DNA from: Marivita sp046591575
Lineage (GTDB): Bacteria > Pseudomonadota > Alphaproteobacteria > Rhodobacterales > Rhodobacteraceae
Direction of reading: 5' to 3'
Assembly: GCF_046591575.1 (NCBI RefSeq)
Contig: NZ_JBIQWA010000008.1
Coordinates: 146,761 to 210,760 of the forward strand
Length of the DNA stretch: 64,000 nucleotides
The translations under genes were made by a program, and so were the position numbers. Of the stretch, positions 14,708 to 23,150 are shown one piece after another (positions within the stretch are counted from its first letter, which is position 1; every line of letters starts with the position of its first letter). The notes beneath the pieces are model-generated. The model was given only the letters and a program-made list of their open reading frames with translations, was not told the DNA's origin and made no database searches.

Positions 14708-15718
14708 ATGACGAAAAAGCGCAAACTGTTTGGTTGGATCGGTGCCGCTGTCATAGCTGTTGCGGGTGGTGTCGGCTATTTCTATTGGCAGGCGCAACAG
14801 AATGACGGTCCGCTGAATTTTGCCGAGGGCAACGGCCGCATCGAAGCCAATCTGGTTGATGTGGCGACCGAGATCACGGGCCGTGTTCTGCAAGTTCAGG
14901 TGCAGGAGGGCGATCTGGTCGAGACGGGCGACATTCTGGCCCGCATCAAGACAGACACGCTAGAGGCGCAACTGGCGCGCGCCGAAGCAGATGTGGCCAG
15001 CGCCGAGTCGCAGGCGACACAGGCGGAGGCGATGATCGATCAGCGCCAGGCCGATCTGACATTCGCGGAAAAAGAGCTGACCCGTGCGCAGCAGCTGTTT
15101 GATCGTGGATTTGGCACCGAAGAAGAGGTGGATCGCCGCAGATCGGAACGGGATGTGGCGAGCGCCGGGCTGGCGGCAGCGCAGGCGAGTTTGGCTGCAG
15201 CAGAACGGCAGGCCGACGCGGCGCGCGCGCAAAGTCGGGAAATCACCACCCAGATCGAGGATGCAGAGATCGAAGCGCCGGTCACGGGCCGGGTTCTTTA
15301 CCGGTTGGCAGAGCCGGGCGAGGTGTTGGCCTCTGGCGCGCGCATCGTGACGCTGGTGGATCTGTCGCGGATCTATATGGAGATTTACCTGCCCACTGCA
15401 CAGGCGGCCCGTGTGGCCATCGGGGCCGAGGCGCGTATCGCGCTTGACGGGATTGATCTGGTGGTCCCCGCACAGGTGACATTTGTCTCGCCAGAGGCGC
15501 AATTCACGCCCGAACATGTGGAAACACAGGACGTGCGTGCCGATTTGATGTTTCGCGTGCGTTTGCGTGTACCGCAGGACCTGATCGAGCGGAATATTGA
15601 CTATGTCAAAACGGGCATGCGCGGCGTTGGTCATATCCGGTTGGCAGGCTCTGAGGATGTGGCGTGGCCCGACAACCTGACCCTGAGTGACGCGGCACCT
15701 TTGGCGCGCGGGAACTAG
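14708..15718 (+). CDS. HlyD-family membrane fusion protein of an RbbA-type exporter (YhiI-like)
   Basis: The protein has 336 residues. One N-terminal membrane anchor (LFGWIGAAVIAVAGGVGYFY) is followed by a lipoyl half (GRIEANLVDVATEITGRVLQ). A long coiled-coil hairpin of A/E/Q/R heptads spans about residues 85-190, and the second lipoyl half contains APVTGRVLYRLAEPGEVL. A beta-barrel C-terminus (DLSRIYMEIYLPTAQAARV) completes the fold. It stands 2 nt before the RbbA-like ABC gene and is the periplasmic adaptor of that exporter. This gene order (fusion protein, double-ATPase ABC protein, ABC-2 permease) corresponds to E. coli yhiI-rbbA-yhhJ. The substrate is unknown. Confidence 0.87.
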   Translation: MTKKRKLFGWIGAAVIAVAGGVGYFYWQAQQNDGPLNFAEGNGRIEANLVDVATEITGRVLQVQVQEGDLVETGDILARIKTDTLEAQLARAEADVASAESQATQAEAMIDQRQADLTFAEKELTRAQQLFDRGFGTEEEVDRRRSERDVASAGLAAAQASLAAAERQADAARAQSREITTQIEDAEIEAPVTGRVLYRLAEPGEVLASGARIVTLVDLSRIYMEIYLPTAQAARVAIGAEARIALDGIDLVVPAQVTFVSPEAQFTPEHVETQDVRADLMFRVRLRVPQDLIERNIDYVKTGMRGVGHIRLAGSEDVAWPDNLTLSDAAPLARGN

Positions 15719-15720
15719 GC

Positions 15721-18456
15721 ATGTCGGAAAGTGAAAGCCCTGTCGTCACGGTCCGCAACCTGTGCCACAGCTATGGCGAGACGGTTGCGGTTGACGATAT
15801 ATCCTTAAAGCTTGCACCCGGTCGGCTTGTCGGCCTGTTCGGGCCGGATGGCGTGGGCAAATCCACACTGATGGGGCTTATTGCCGGCGCGCGCAAGATG
15901 CAGCAGGGCGAGATCGAGGTGCTGGGCGGACCGATGCGAAAGGCCGCGCACCGCAACGCTGTTTTTCCGCGCATCGCCTATATGCCACAGGGTCTGGGCC
16001 AGAACCTCTATATGTCGCTGAGCGTGCGCGAAAACCTTGAGTTTTTCGGGCGGCTTTTCGGGCAAAGCGCGTCCGAGCGCGACGCGCGGATCGACCGTTT
16101 GCTGAAAGCCACACGTCTGGACCCGTTTGCGGACCGCATCGCGGGCAAGCTGTCGGGGGGCATGAAGCAGAAGCTGGGTCTGTGCTGTGCGCTGATCCAT
16201 GATCCTGATCTGTTGATCCTGGACGAGCCGACCACCGGTGTCGATCCGCTCTCGCGGCGGCAATTCTGGGGGCTGATCAACGATATCCGCGAGTCCCGCT
16301 CGGACATGAGCGTTCTGGTCTCGACCGCCTATATGGACGAGGCCGAGGATTTTGATCATCTGCATGCGATGCACGCCGGGCGCATCCTGTCCAGTGGCAG
16401 CGCCGAGGAGCTGCGCGAAGAGACTGACACGAACACGCTGGAGGCGGCGTTTACCGCGCTTCTGCCTGAAGACGAACGGGGTGAAGAGGTCGATCTGGAG
16501 ATACCACCGCTTGAAGACAACAAGCGCGACATTGCGATCGAGGCCAGCGGCCTGACCCGCCGGTTTGGCGATTTCACCGCTGTGGATGATGTCAGCTTCA
16601 AGATCGAGCAGGGCGAGATCTTTGGCTTCATCGGCTCGAACGGGTCGGGCAAGACAACGACGATGAAGATGCTGACCGGACTGTTGCCCGCATCCGAGGG
16701 GTCGGTTTCTTTGTTTGGCCATAAAGTAGACGCCAGCGATATCAAAACCCGGCAGCGGGTGGGCTATATGACCCAATCGTTTTCGCTCTATTCCGAACTC
16801 AGCCCGCGCCAGAACCTGCGGCTGCATGCGCGGCTGTTTCGTCTGGACCCGGGTGAAATCGAAGACCGGATCGACGATTTGCTGGATCAGTTCGGGCTGA
16901 CTTCCCACGCCGCTGACCCAGCCGGAGAGCTGCCGCTTGGCCTGCGCCAGCGGTTATCGCTGGCCGCCGCGATTATTCACAGTCCCGAACTATTGATCCT
17001 GGACGAGCCGACATCGGGGGTGGACCCGGCCGGGCGCGATGCGTTCTGGCAAATCCTGTCAGACCTGTCACGCGAGGACGGTGTGACGATCTTCATTTCG
17101 ACCCATTTCATGAATGAAGCCGCCCTGTGTGATCGCATATCACTGATGCACAAAGGCCAGGTTCTGGAGGTGGGAACGCCGTCCGACATTGCGGATGACA
17201 AGGGCAACGGTGATCTAGAGGAAGCCTTCATCGCCCATATCAAAGCCGCCGATGAGGACGCCGCCGCAGAAGGGTCTGGTGCCGATCTAAACGACGATGA
17301 GACAGAGCAAGAGCGCAGCACGGCGGGCGGGGCCTTCCTGCGCCGCTTGCTGGCCTATACGCGCCGCGAGACCTTCGAGGTGATGCGCGATCCGATCAGG
17401 CTCACCTTTGCCTTTGGCGGCAGTATTATTTTGATGTTCCTGTTCGCCTACGGGATTTCCATGGATGTGGAGGATATGGCGTTTGCCGTTTTCGATCAGG
17501 ATCGTTCGCCCGAAAGCCGTGCCTATCTGGAGACCTATCGGGGTTCACAGTATTTCGAGGAGATGCCGCCGGTGGACAGCCGCGAGGCGTTGGTGAACCG
17601 GCTGCGATCCGGCGACGCCACGCTGATCCTTGATATTCCGCAAGGCTTTGGAAAGGCCCTCCGCGAAGGGCGCGCGGCAGATGTGTCGGCCTGGATCGAC
17701 GGGGCCAACACGCAACGCGCCTCGACCATCGAGGGCTATGTGCAGGGTGGGCATTCGAACTATCTGGCCGCCCAGGCCGAAACAGCGCGGAGCACCGCAC
17801 CGACCGATCAGGGGCTCAGCATTCAGACGCGGTTTCGCTACAATCCGACAGTTGACAGCATCTACGCCATCGCCCCGGCGGTTCCCGCTATTCTTCTGCT
17901 GATGTTTCCGGCGATCCTCATGGCGATCAGCGTGGCACGGGAGCGTGAAATCGGCACGATCACGAACTTTCACGTCACCCCGACAAGGCGGTTTGAATTT
18001 CTGGTGGGCAAGCAGTTGCCTTATATCGCAATCGGACTGATCAACTTCGTGATCATGACAGTGATGGCCGTCTACCTGTTCGGCGTGCCCTTCAAAGGCA
18101 GCCTGCCGGTGCTGGCGGCGGGGGCGCTTGTCTATGTGATGGCGTCCACAAGTTACGGAATGCTGGTCTCTGTTTTCACACGCACGCAGGTTGCAGCGGT
18201 CTTTGCAACAACGGTGATTTCGATGATGCCGACGGTGATCTTTTCGGGCATGTTGCAACCCGTTTCGACGTTGGAAGGAGGGGCATGGTTGATCGGGACC
18301 GCCTGGCCCACGCATTACTACATGCACATGAGCGTCGGCACTTTCACCAAGGGGCTTGGGCTGAGCTCTGTTGGCACAGATATCGCCTGGATCGCGCTTT
18401 TCATTCCCGTCTTTCTGATCCCGGCGCTGCTGCTGCTCAAGAAACAGGCGCAATAA
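15721..18456 (+). CDS. RbbA-like ABC protein: two ATPase domains fused to an ABC-2 permease
   Basis: The protein has 911 residues, the same size as E. coli RbbA as I recall it. ATPase domain 1 (about 8-235) has Walker A GPDGVGKST, signature LSGGMKQKL and Walker B LLILDEPTTGVD. ATPase domain 2 (about 277-510) has Walker A GSNGSGKTT, a degenerate signature LPLGLRQRL and Walker B LLILDEPTSGVD. The last 370 residues are an ABC-2 permease with an N-terminal span, a large outer loop (AFAVFDQDRSPESRAYLETY) and about five C-terminal spans (near PAVPAILLLMFPAILMAISV). RbbA was first described as ribosome-associated, but the context here is an exporter. It forms an operon with its HlyD and permease neighbours. 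Confidence 0.88.
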   Translation: MSESESPVVTVRNLCHSYGETVAVDDISLKLAPGRLVGLFGPDGVGKSTLMGLIAGARKMQQGEIEVLGGPMRKAAHRNAVFPRIAYMPQGLGQNLYMSLSVRENLEFFGRLFGQSASERDARIDRLLKATRLDPFADRIAGKLSGGMKQKLGLCCALIHDPDLLILDEPTTGVDPLSRRQFWGLINDIRESRSDMSVLVSTAYMDEAEDFDHLHAMHAGRILSSGSAEELREETDTNTLEAAFTALLPEDERGEEVDLEIPPLEDNKRDIAIEASGLTRRFGDFTAVDDVSFKIEQGEIFGFIGSNGSGKTTTMKMLTGLLPASEGSVSLFGHKVDASDIKTRQRVGYMTQSFSLYSELSPRQNLRLHARLFRLDPGEIEDRIDDLLDQFGLTSHAADPAGELPLGLRQRLSLAAAIIHSPELLILDEPTSGVDPAGRDAFWQILSDLSREDGVTIFISTHFMNEAALCDRISLMHKGQVLEVGTPSDIADDKGNGDLEEAFIAHIKAADEDAAAEGSGADLNDDETEQERSTAGGAFLRRLLAYTRRETFEVMRDPIRLTFAFGGSIILMFLFAYGISMDVEDMAFAVFDQDRSPESRAYLETYRGSQYFEEMPPVDSREALVNRLRSGDATLILDIPQGFGKALREGRAADVSAWIDGANTQRASTIEGYVQGGHSNYLAAQAETARSTAPTDQGLSIQTRFRYNPTVDSIYAIAPAVPAILLLMFPAILMAISVAREREIGTITNFHVTPTRRFEFLVGKQLPYIAIGLINFVIMTVMAVYLFGVPFKGSLPVLAAGALVYVMASTSYGMLVSVFTRTQVAAVFATTVISMMPTVIFSGMLQPVSTLEGGAWLIGTAWPTHYYMHMSVGTFTKGLGLSSVGTDIAWIALFIPVFLIPALLLLKKQAQ

Positions 18457-18458
18457 CG

Positions 18459-19586
18459 ATGAGACGGATTTTAGGGAATATCGTCTGGCTGAGCCGCAAG
18501 GAACTGTTCAGTGTCTTGCGCGACTGGCTGCTGTTGGTGCTGGTGGCCTATGCCTTTGGTCCAGGCATCTATGTCCAATCCCAATCGGCGGGCAGCACGG
18601 TCAGCAATGCCAGCGTGGCCTTTGTGGACAATGATCGGTCCCAATTGTCGCGCGCCATGCATGAGGCGCTTTATGATCCGTGGTTTCAGACCCCGGAAAA
18701 CATTGACGCCGGGCGCATCGACACCGCAATGGATTCAGATCTTTATACATTTGTCATTGTGCTTCCCAATAATATGGCGTCGGATTTGCGCAAAGGTCGG
18801 CAAGTGACGATCCAGTTGAACGTGGATGCCACCGACGTGATGCAGGCGACGGTGGGCGCAAATTACATCCGCTCGATCCTCATGTCCGAGGCCCGCGATT
18901 TCGTCAGCCCCGGGATCAGCCCCGATCTGAGCGTCGATCTGGTGTTGCGCCGGGCCTTCAACCCCAACGGCAATGGCACCTGGTTCGAGGCGATTTCGGC
19001 TCTGCTGAACTGGCTGACCATCCTGACCGTTATCCTGACCGGTGCCGCCCTGATCCGCGAGCGCGAGCACGGTACGATCGGTCACCTGCTGGTGATGCCC
19101 GTGACCCCGTTCGAGATCGCGATGTCCAAGGTGCTGGCCAATGCGGCGATTGTGTTTGTGGCCTTCACCGCCTCGCTGGTGTTCGTTGTGCAGGGGCTTC
19201 TGGACGTGCCGGTAGCCGGGTCCGTGCCGCTGTTTCTGGCGGGCACCTTCGTCTACCTGTTCGCGGCTGCAGCGGTGGGCATCCTGCTGGGGACGGCCGC
19301 GCGCTCCATGGCGCAATTCGCCCTGCTGATGATCATCACCATCCTGCCCATGATGATCCTGTCAGGAGGCATGAGCCCGGTCGAAAGCCAGCCGCAATGG
19401 CTCCAATACGTGACCTGGTTCCTGCCCTCGCGCCACTACATGAGCTTTTCCGAAGCAGTGGTCTATCGCGGGGCCGGGCTTGATATCGTCTGGCCGGAAT
19501 TCGTGTTGGTCACCACACTGGGCCTGGCCTTCTTTGTGATGTCACTCACCCTGTTTCGGCGCGCCATCTCCGGTGCGGGGCCATAG
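18459..19586 (+). CDS. ABC-2 type permease (YhhJ/YbhR-like)
   Basis: The protein has 375 residues from ATG 18459, 2 nt after the stop of the RbbA-like gene; longer reading into the upstream gene is a shadow. It has an N-terminal span (RDWLLLVLVAYAFGPGIYV), a large extracytoplasmic loop with the ABC-2 hallmark VAFVDNDRSQLSRAM, and a cluster of spans in the last 180 residues. These carry the cytoplasmic motif IREREHGTIGHLLVMPVTP, typical of ABC-2 permeases. It should pair with the permease half of the RbbA-like protein. A hairpin followed by six T residues lies about 30 nt after the stop. Confidence 0.88.
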   Translation: MRRILGNIVWLSRKELFSVLRDWLLLVLVAYAFGPGIYVQSQSAGSTVSNASVAFVDNDRSQLSRAMHEALYDPWFQTPENIDAGRIDTAMDSDLYTFVIVLPNNMASDLRKGRQVTIQLNVDATDVMQATVGANYIRSILMSEARDFVSPGISPDLSVDLVLRRAFNPNGNGTWFEAISALLNWLTILTVILTGAALIREREHGTIGHLLVMPVTPFEIAMSKVLANAAIVFVAFTASLVFVVQGLLDVPVAGSVPLFLAGTFVYLFAAAAVGILLGTAARSMAQFALLMIITILPMMILSGGMSPVESQPQWLQYVTWFLPSRHYMSFSEAVVYRGAGLDIVWPEFVLVTTLGLAFFVMSLTLFRRAISGAGP

Positions 19587-19613
19587 CGGTTCGCGTGAAT
19601 GTGCACCTGCCGA

Positions 19614-19635
19614 GTGGCCGACCGGTCACTTTTTT
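19614..19635 (+). terminator. Rho-independent terminator of the ABC exporter operon
   Basis: GTGGCC, a four-base loop GACC and GGTCAC (one G-U pair) form a six-pair stem, followed directly by TTTTTT at 19630-19635. It ends the rightward ABC operon. The stop codon of the small leftward gene (19626-19628) lies inside it. Confidence 0.6.
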
Positions 19636-19781
19636 CCGGAGGATGTTGCCAGATCATAAGCCGCCAGGCCAAGCGTTAGCAGGGCGACCGCGATCAGGTC
19701 CGGGCTGGGCACCTTGACGACAAGGATACCAATAAACCCCGCCAGAACGGCAAAGGCAATCACGGCCATGGTGCGATTCAT
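19626..19781 (-). CDS. 51-residue single/double-span membrane protein coupled to the amidase gene
   Basis: The reading frame starts at ATG 19781, within the ATGA that also holds the stop of the amidase gene, so the two are translationally coupled. The product is very hydrophobic. A first span is VIAFAVLAGFIGILVVKV, a PSPD turn follows, then a second span IAVALLTLGLAAYDLA, and it ends in SSGKK. Good coding character and coupling argue that it is real. I do not know the family. It may be an accessory of the TRAP/amidase operon. Confidence 0.55.
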   Translation of the reverse strand: MNRTMAVIAFAVLAGFIGILVVKVPSPDLIAVALLTLGLAAYDLATSSGKK

Positions 19782-21100
19782 TCCGAGCCTCCTGCTGTGT
19801 CAATCCAATCGTAGAGCCATTGGGCGGTACGAAGCAAGCGGGCATCTCCGCCCCTTGGACCGACAAGTTGTGCGCCAAGCGGCAATCCACCCGCATCCAT
19901 GATTGGGACGGTGACAGCAGGTGTGCGGCACAGCGTCCAAAGGCCATTGAAGATGGCATCGCCTGTGGTTTCAATCCCCGGAGCAGGTCCAAGAGCGGCA
20001 GGGCAGAGGATCGCGTCGCAGCGCGAAAACACCTCGTCCAGTGCGGAATTAAGCACATCAGGCCAGTCAAGCGCTGCGATGTAGTCGCGCGCCAACACCT
20101 TGTTGCCCTCTTTAAGCGCCATTTGCACGGCGTCGCCAACACCGTCGCGCCCATTATAGCGGTGATAGCAGCGTGCCATTTCCGCGATGTTGATGCGGTA
20201 GCGGATATCGGCGGCCTCGTCGAACAGCGCAGGCAGGGTGAATTCAAAGGCTTGTTCGCCCAACGCCTCGGTCAGCTCGGCCAGGGCATCTTTCGTTTCA
20301 GGCGCGGCGCGGTCCCAGGCGGGTGGTTGCAATACGGCGAAAACCGGCGGCAGCGGCGCGCCGGCATCAACGGTTTTCAGCAAGTGCGGCGGCGGCATCG
20401 GCACGCCCGCGCGTTCGTGCGCAAAGAGCGTGTCGCATAAAAGCGCCGCCTCGCGCGGGGTGGTTGAGAAGACGCCCACCGTGTCGAGGCTCGGCGATTG
20501 TGCCAGCACCCCGCGGCGCGATATCGCGTCGAAGGTCGGTTTGAAGCCGGTTACGCCGCAAAACGCGGCCGGGCGGATCACCGATCCACCGGTCTGCGTG
20601 CCCACGGCCAGCGGTGCCATTCCCGCTGCGACCGCCGCTGCCGACCCCGAAGAAGAGCCGCCGGGGGTGCAGTTGAGGTTATGCGGGTTGCGCGTCTTGC
20701 CTGGAGTCATGAAGGCAAGCTCGGCTGTTACGGTTTTCCCAAGAATAAGTGCACCAGCGGACCTGAGCTGTTTCACCAAGTCCGCATCTTCGGTCGGAAC
20801 CCGCCCCGCATCGACAGAGGTGCCGTTTTCGGTCGGGATGCGGGCATTGTCGATCACGTCCTTAAGCGCCACCGGCAGCCCGTGCAGAGGACCGATGGGC
20901 CGCCCGGCGCTGCGTTGTTTGTCAAGCATCTGCGCCTGTCGTCGGACATAATCCGCATCGAACCAACAATAGGCACCGATCTTTTTGTCCGCCTCTTCAA
21001 TCCGGGCGATCTGCGCCTCGGCCACATCGGCGGCCAGGATTTCGCCTTTTGCGATCCGGTCCCGCAGGGTGACGGCATCTGCTACAGCCGTGTCACCCAT
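19778..21100 (-). CDS. Amidase signature family hydrolase
   Basis: The protein has 440 residues, a normal length for the family. The amidase signature is complete: the catalytic lysine region GPLHGLPVALKDVID, the GGSSSGSAAAVAAGM loop with cis-Ser and nucleophile Ser, and LAVGTQTGGSVIRPAAFCG. The family hydrolyses amides to acid plus ammonia using a Ser-cisSer-Lys triad in the cytoplasm. It overlaps the TRAP large permease gene by 8 nt, so uptake and hydrolysis of one amide substrate is likely. GatA is excluded by the absence of gatB/gatC and by the context. The substrate cannot be told from the sequence. Confidence 0.85.
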   Translation of the reverse strand: MGDTAVADAVTLRDRIAKGEILAADVAEAQIARIEEADKKIGAYCWFDADYVRRQAQMLDKQRSAGRPIGPLHGLPVALKDVIDNARIPTENGTSVDAGRVPTEDADLVKQLRSAGALILGKTVTAELAFMTPGKTRNPHNLNCTPGGSSSGSAAAVAAGMAPLAVGTQTGGSVIRPAAFCGVTGFKPTFDAISRRGVLAQSPSLDTVGVFSTTPREAALLCDTLFAHERAGVPMPPPHLLKTVDAGAPLPPVFAVLQPPAWDRAAPETKDALAELTEALGEQAFEFTLPALFDEAADIRYRINIAEMARCYHRYNGRDGVGDAVQMALKEGNKVLARDYIAALDWPDVLNSALDEVFSRCDAILCPAALGPAPGIETTGDAIFNGLWTLCRTPAVTVPIMDAGGLPLGAQLVGPRGGDARLLRTAQWLYDWIDTAGGSE

Positions 21101-22511
21101 AAAACAGTTCCGGCAGGTAGAAGACGATCTGCGGGAAAATGTACATGAGCAGCATCGACAGGATCACACACACAAGGAACGGCAGGCATCCTGCGAAAAT
21201 CTCGGTCAGTTTGACCTGCGGCGGAGCAATCCCTTTGAGATAATAGGCCGACATTGCCATTGGCGGGGTTAAGAAACTGGTTTGCAGGTTAAGCGCCACC
21301 AGCACGCCAAAAAACAGAGGGTCGATTTCGAAGATGGCGAGAAGCGGCAGGAAGATTGGTACGAAGATGATGATGATCTCGGACCATTCCAGCGGCCAGC
21401 CCAGCAGGAAGATAATAAGCTGTGCGAGGATCAGGAACATGATGGGCGTCAGGTTCAGCGATTGTACGAATTCGCTGATCACATGTTCGCCGCCAAGATA
21501 GGAAAAGACCGACGAGAACGTGTAGGAGCCGACGAAAAGCCAGCACACCATCGCGGTGGTCCGCACCGTCAGATAGACGCTTTCGCGCAGCCGCTGCCAT
21601 GTCATCGCGCGGTAGATCAGCGCCAGAAGGATACCACCAAGCGCACCAATGGAGGCTGCTTCGGTCGGGGTGGCAAGGCCAAAGAGGATCGAGCCCAGAA
21701 CCGCCAGGATGAGGAAGGCCAGTGGCAAAAAGGACGTGACCATCATCATGATGAGCTTGCCCTTGGGGACGTCCGGAATGTCGTCGACAGTGGGCTTGGG
21801 GGCGACGCTGGGTTGCAGGATCGACCGGCCCACCACATAAACAAGATAAAGCCCGGTGAGCGTCAGCCCCGGTAATAGCGCCCCGGCGTAAAGCCGCACA
21901 ATCGACACGTTGGAGGCCGCCGCATAGACAATCAGCATGATCGACGGCGGGATTAGGATGCCCAACGTACCACCCGCGCAGATGATGCCCGAGGCGAAAC
22001 TGTGCGAATAACGCGCTTTGAGCATCGCCGGCAGCGCCAAGAGCCCCATCAGCGTGACCACCGCGCCGACGATGCCGGTTGCAGTGGCGAAAAGCGCGCA
22101 GGTGATAAGTGCTGCAACCCCCATCGAGCCCGGTACGTTGCGCGAGGCGATGTTGAGCGTATCGAACAGGCGCGTAACGATATTGGCGCGCTCTACGATA
22201 TAGCCCATGAACAGGAAAAGCGGTACTGCCGTCAGCACCTCGTTCGACATTACCGTATAGGTCTGATTGACGAAAAGATCGAATATCCGGTTGTTGAATA
22301 ACCCTTCGATCCAAAGGCTGGTGCTGTCCCACCAACTTGCCGTTTCGGCCTCAAGCCGGTCATAAGCGCGCCACATGCGGCGTTCGTCGAAATAGGCGTA
22401 ATAGCCAAAGCCGATGCCCATGGCCATCAGCGTAAAGGCGATCGGAAATCCCAAAAAGACAAAGACAATGAACAAGCCCAGCATGAACAGGGCGACCTGG
22501 GGATCGGTCAT
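21093..22511 (-). CDS. TRAP transporter large permease (DctM family)
   Basis: The protein has 472 residues from ATG 22511, which overlaps the stop of the DctQ-type gene (ATGA). A longer frame upstream reads antisense-like basic sequence and is rejected. About 12-14 hydrophobic segments are present, with the DctM hallmarks GMGVAALITCALFATATGIV and GTLGILIPPSIMLIVYAA. An unusual insert between the first spans (YFDERRMWRAYDRLEAETAS) fits the larger permease subgroup. The protein drives sodium-coupled uptake together with the small permease and the periplasmic binding protein. Confidence 0.92.
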   Translation of the reverse strand: MTDPQVALFMLGLFIVFVFLGFPIAFTLMAMGIGFGYYAYFDERRMWRAYDRLEAETASWWDSTSLWIEGLFNNRIFDLFVNQTYTVMSNEVLTAVPLFLFMGYIVERANIVTRLFDTLNIASRNVPGSMGVAALITCALFATATGIVGAVVTLMGLLALPAMLKARYSHSFASGIICAGGTLGILIPPSIMLIVYAAASNVSIVRLYAGALLPGLTLTGLYLVYVVGRSILQPSVAPKPTVDDIPDVPKGKLIMMMVTSFLPLAFLILAVLGSILFGLATPTEAASIGALGGILLALIYRAMTWQRLRESVYLTVRTTAMVCWLFVGSYTFSSVFSYLGGEHVISEFVQSLNLTPIMFLILAQLIIFLLGWPLEWSEIIIIFVPIFLPLLAIFEIDPLFFGVLVALNLQTSFLTPPMAMSAYYLKGIAPPQVKLTEIFAGCLPFLVCVILSMLLMYIFPQIVFYLPELFYG

Positions 22512-23110
22512 GGATGGGCGTCCTTTTCGGCTTCTGCGGCCTTCTGCATCAGCAGATCCTCGGTTTCGAACACGTCCTCGTCGGCCTTGAGCCAGACGCC
22601 CGTGCGAATGCAATGAATGCAGCGCATGACTTCTGCGATGCCCTGAATGAACAACAGGATACCGGCAGCCACCATCGCGGTCTTGAACTGGTAGATCGGA
22701 ATGCCGGCCGGGCTGTTGACCGACACTTCGCCGTATTGCCAGGATCGGTCAGCGTATTTCCAGCCCGCCAGGATCAGCGCCAACACGCCGGGAAAGAAGA
22801 AAACGAAATAAAGCACAAGATCGACCCGCGCCTGCCAGCGCGTCGACCAGAGCCGATAGAGAAAATCGCCCCGTACATGGCCCCCGCGCGACAGCGTATA
22901 GGCCCCGCCCATCATGAAAAGCGTGCCATACATGATGAAAGACACATCAAGCGCCCAGACCGTGGGATTATTAAAGAGGTAGCGCACAACCACCTCATAC
23001 CCTGTGCCCACTGCCATGAAGATAATCAGCCAGGCAAAGGATTTGCCGAACCACGCGGACAGGGCGTCGGCAAAGCGGATATAACTCAGCAAGGGTCCGT
23101 CCTTCCCCAA
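22508..23110 (-). CDS. TRAP transporter small permease (DctQ family)
   Basis: The protein has 200 residues with four membrane spans: FAWLIIFMAVGTGYEVVVRY, ALDVSFIMYGTLFMMGGAYT, LVLYFVFFFPGVLALILAGW and FKTAMVAAGILLFIQGIAEV. The second region carries the motif GGAYTLSRGGHVRGD, typical of DctQ. The long C-terminal cytoplasmic tail is rich in E, D and K. It overlaps the large permease gene by 4 nt, and the binding-protein gene ends 40 nt upstream in the operon. Confidence 0.9.
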   Translation of the reverse strand: MGKDGPLLSYIRFADALSAWFGKSFAWLIIFMAVGTGYEVVVRYLFNNPTVWALDVSFIMYGTLFMMGGAYTLSRGGHVRGDFLYRLWSTRWQARVDLVLYFVFFFPGVLALILAGWKYADRSWQYGEVSVNSPAGIPIYQFKTAMVAAGILLFIQGIAEVMRCIHCIRTGVWLKADEDVFETEDLLMQKAAEAEKDAHP

Positions 23111-23116
23111 AGGTGT

Positions 23117-23143
23117 GACCCCCGCCCTGAGCGGGAAGGGGTC
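23117..23143 (-). terminator. Hairpin between the TRAP binding-protein and permease genes
   Basis: GACC plus CCCGC pair with GCGGG and GGTC around a CCTGA loop, with four extra bases bulged on one side. There is no T-run, so partial termination or RNA protection is more likely than full termination. That would give more binding protein than permease, as is usual for TRAP systems. Confidence 0.35.
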
Positions 23144-23150
23144 GTTTGGA

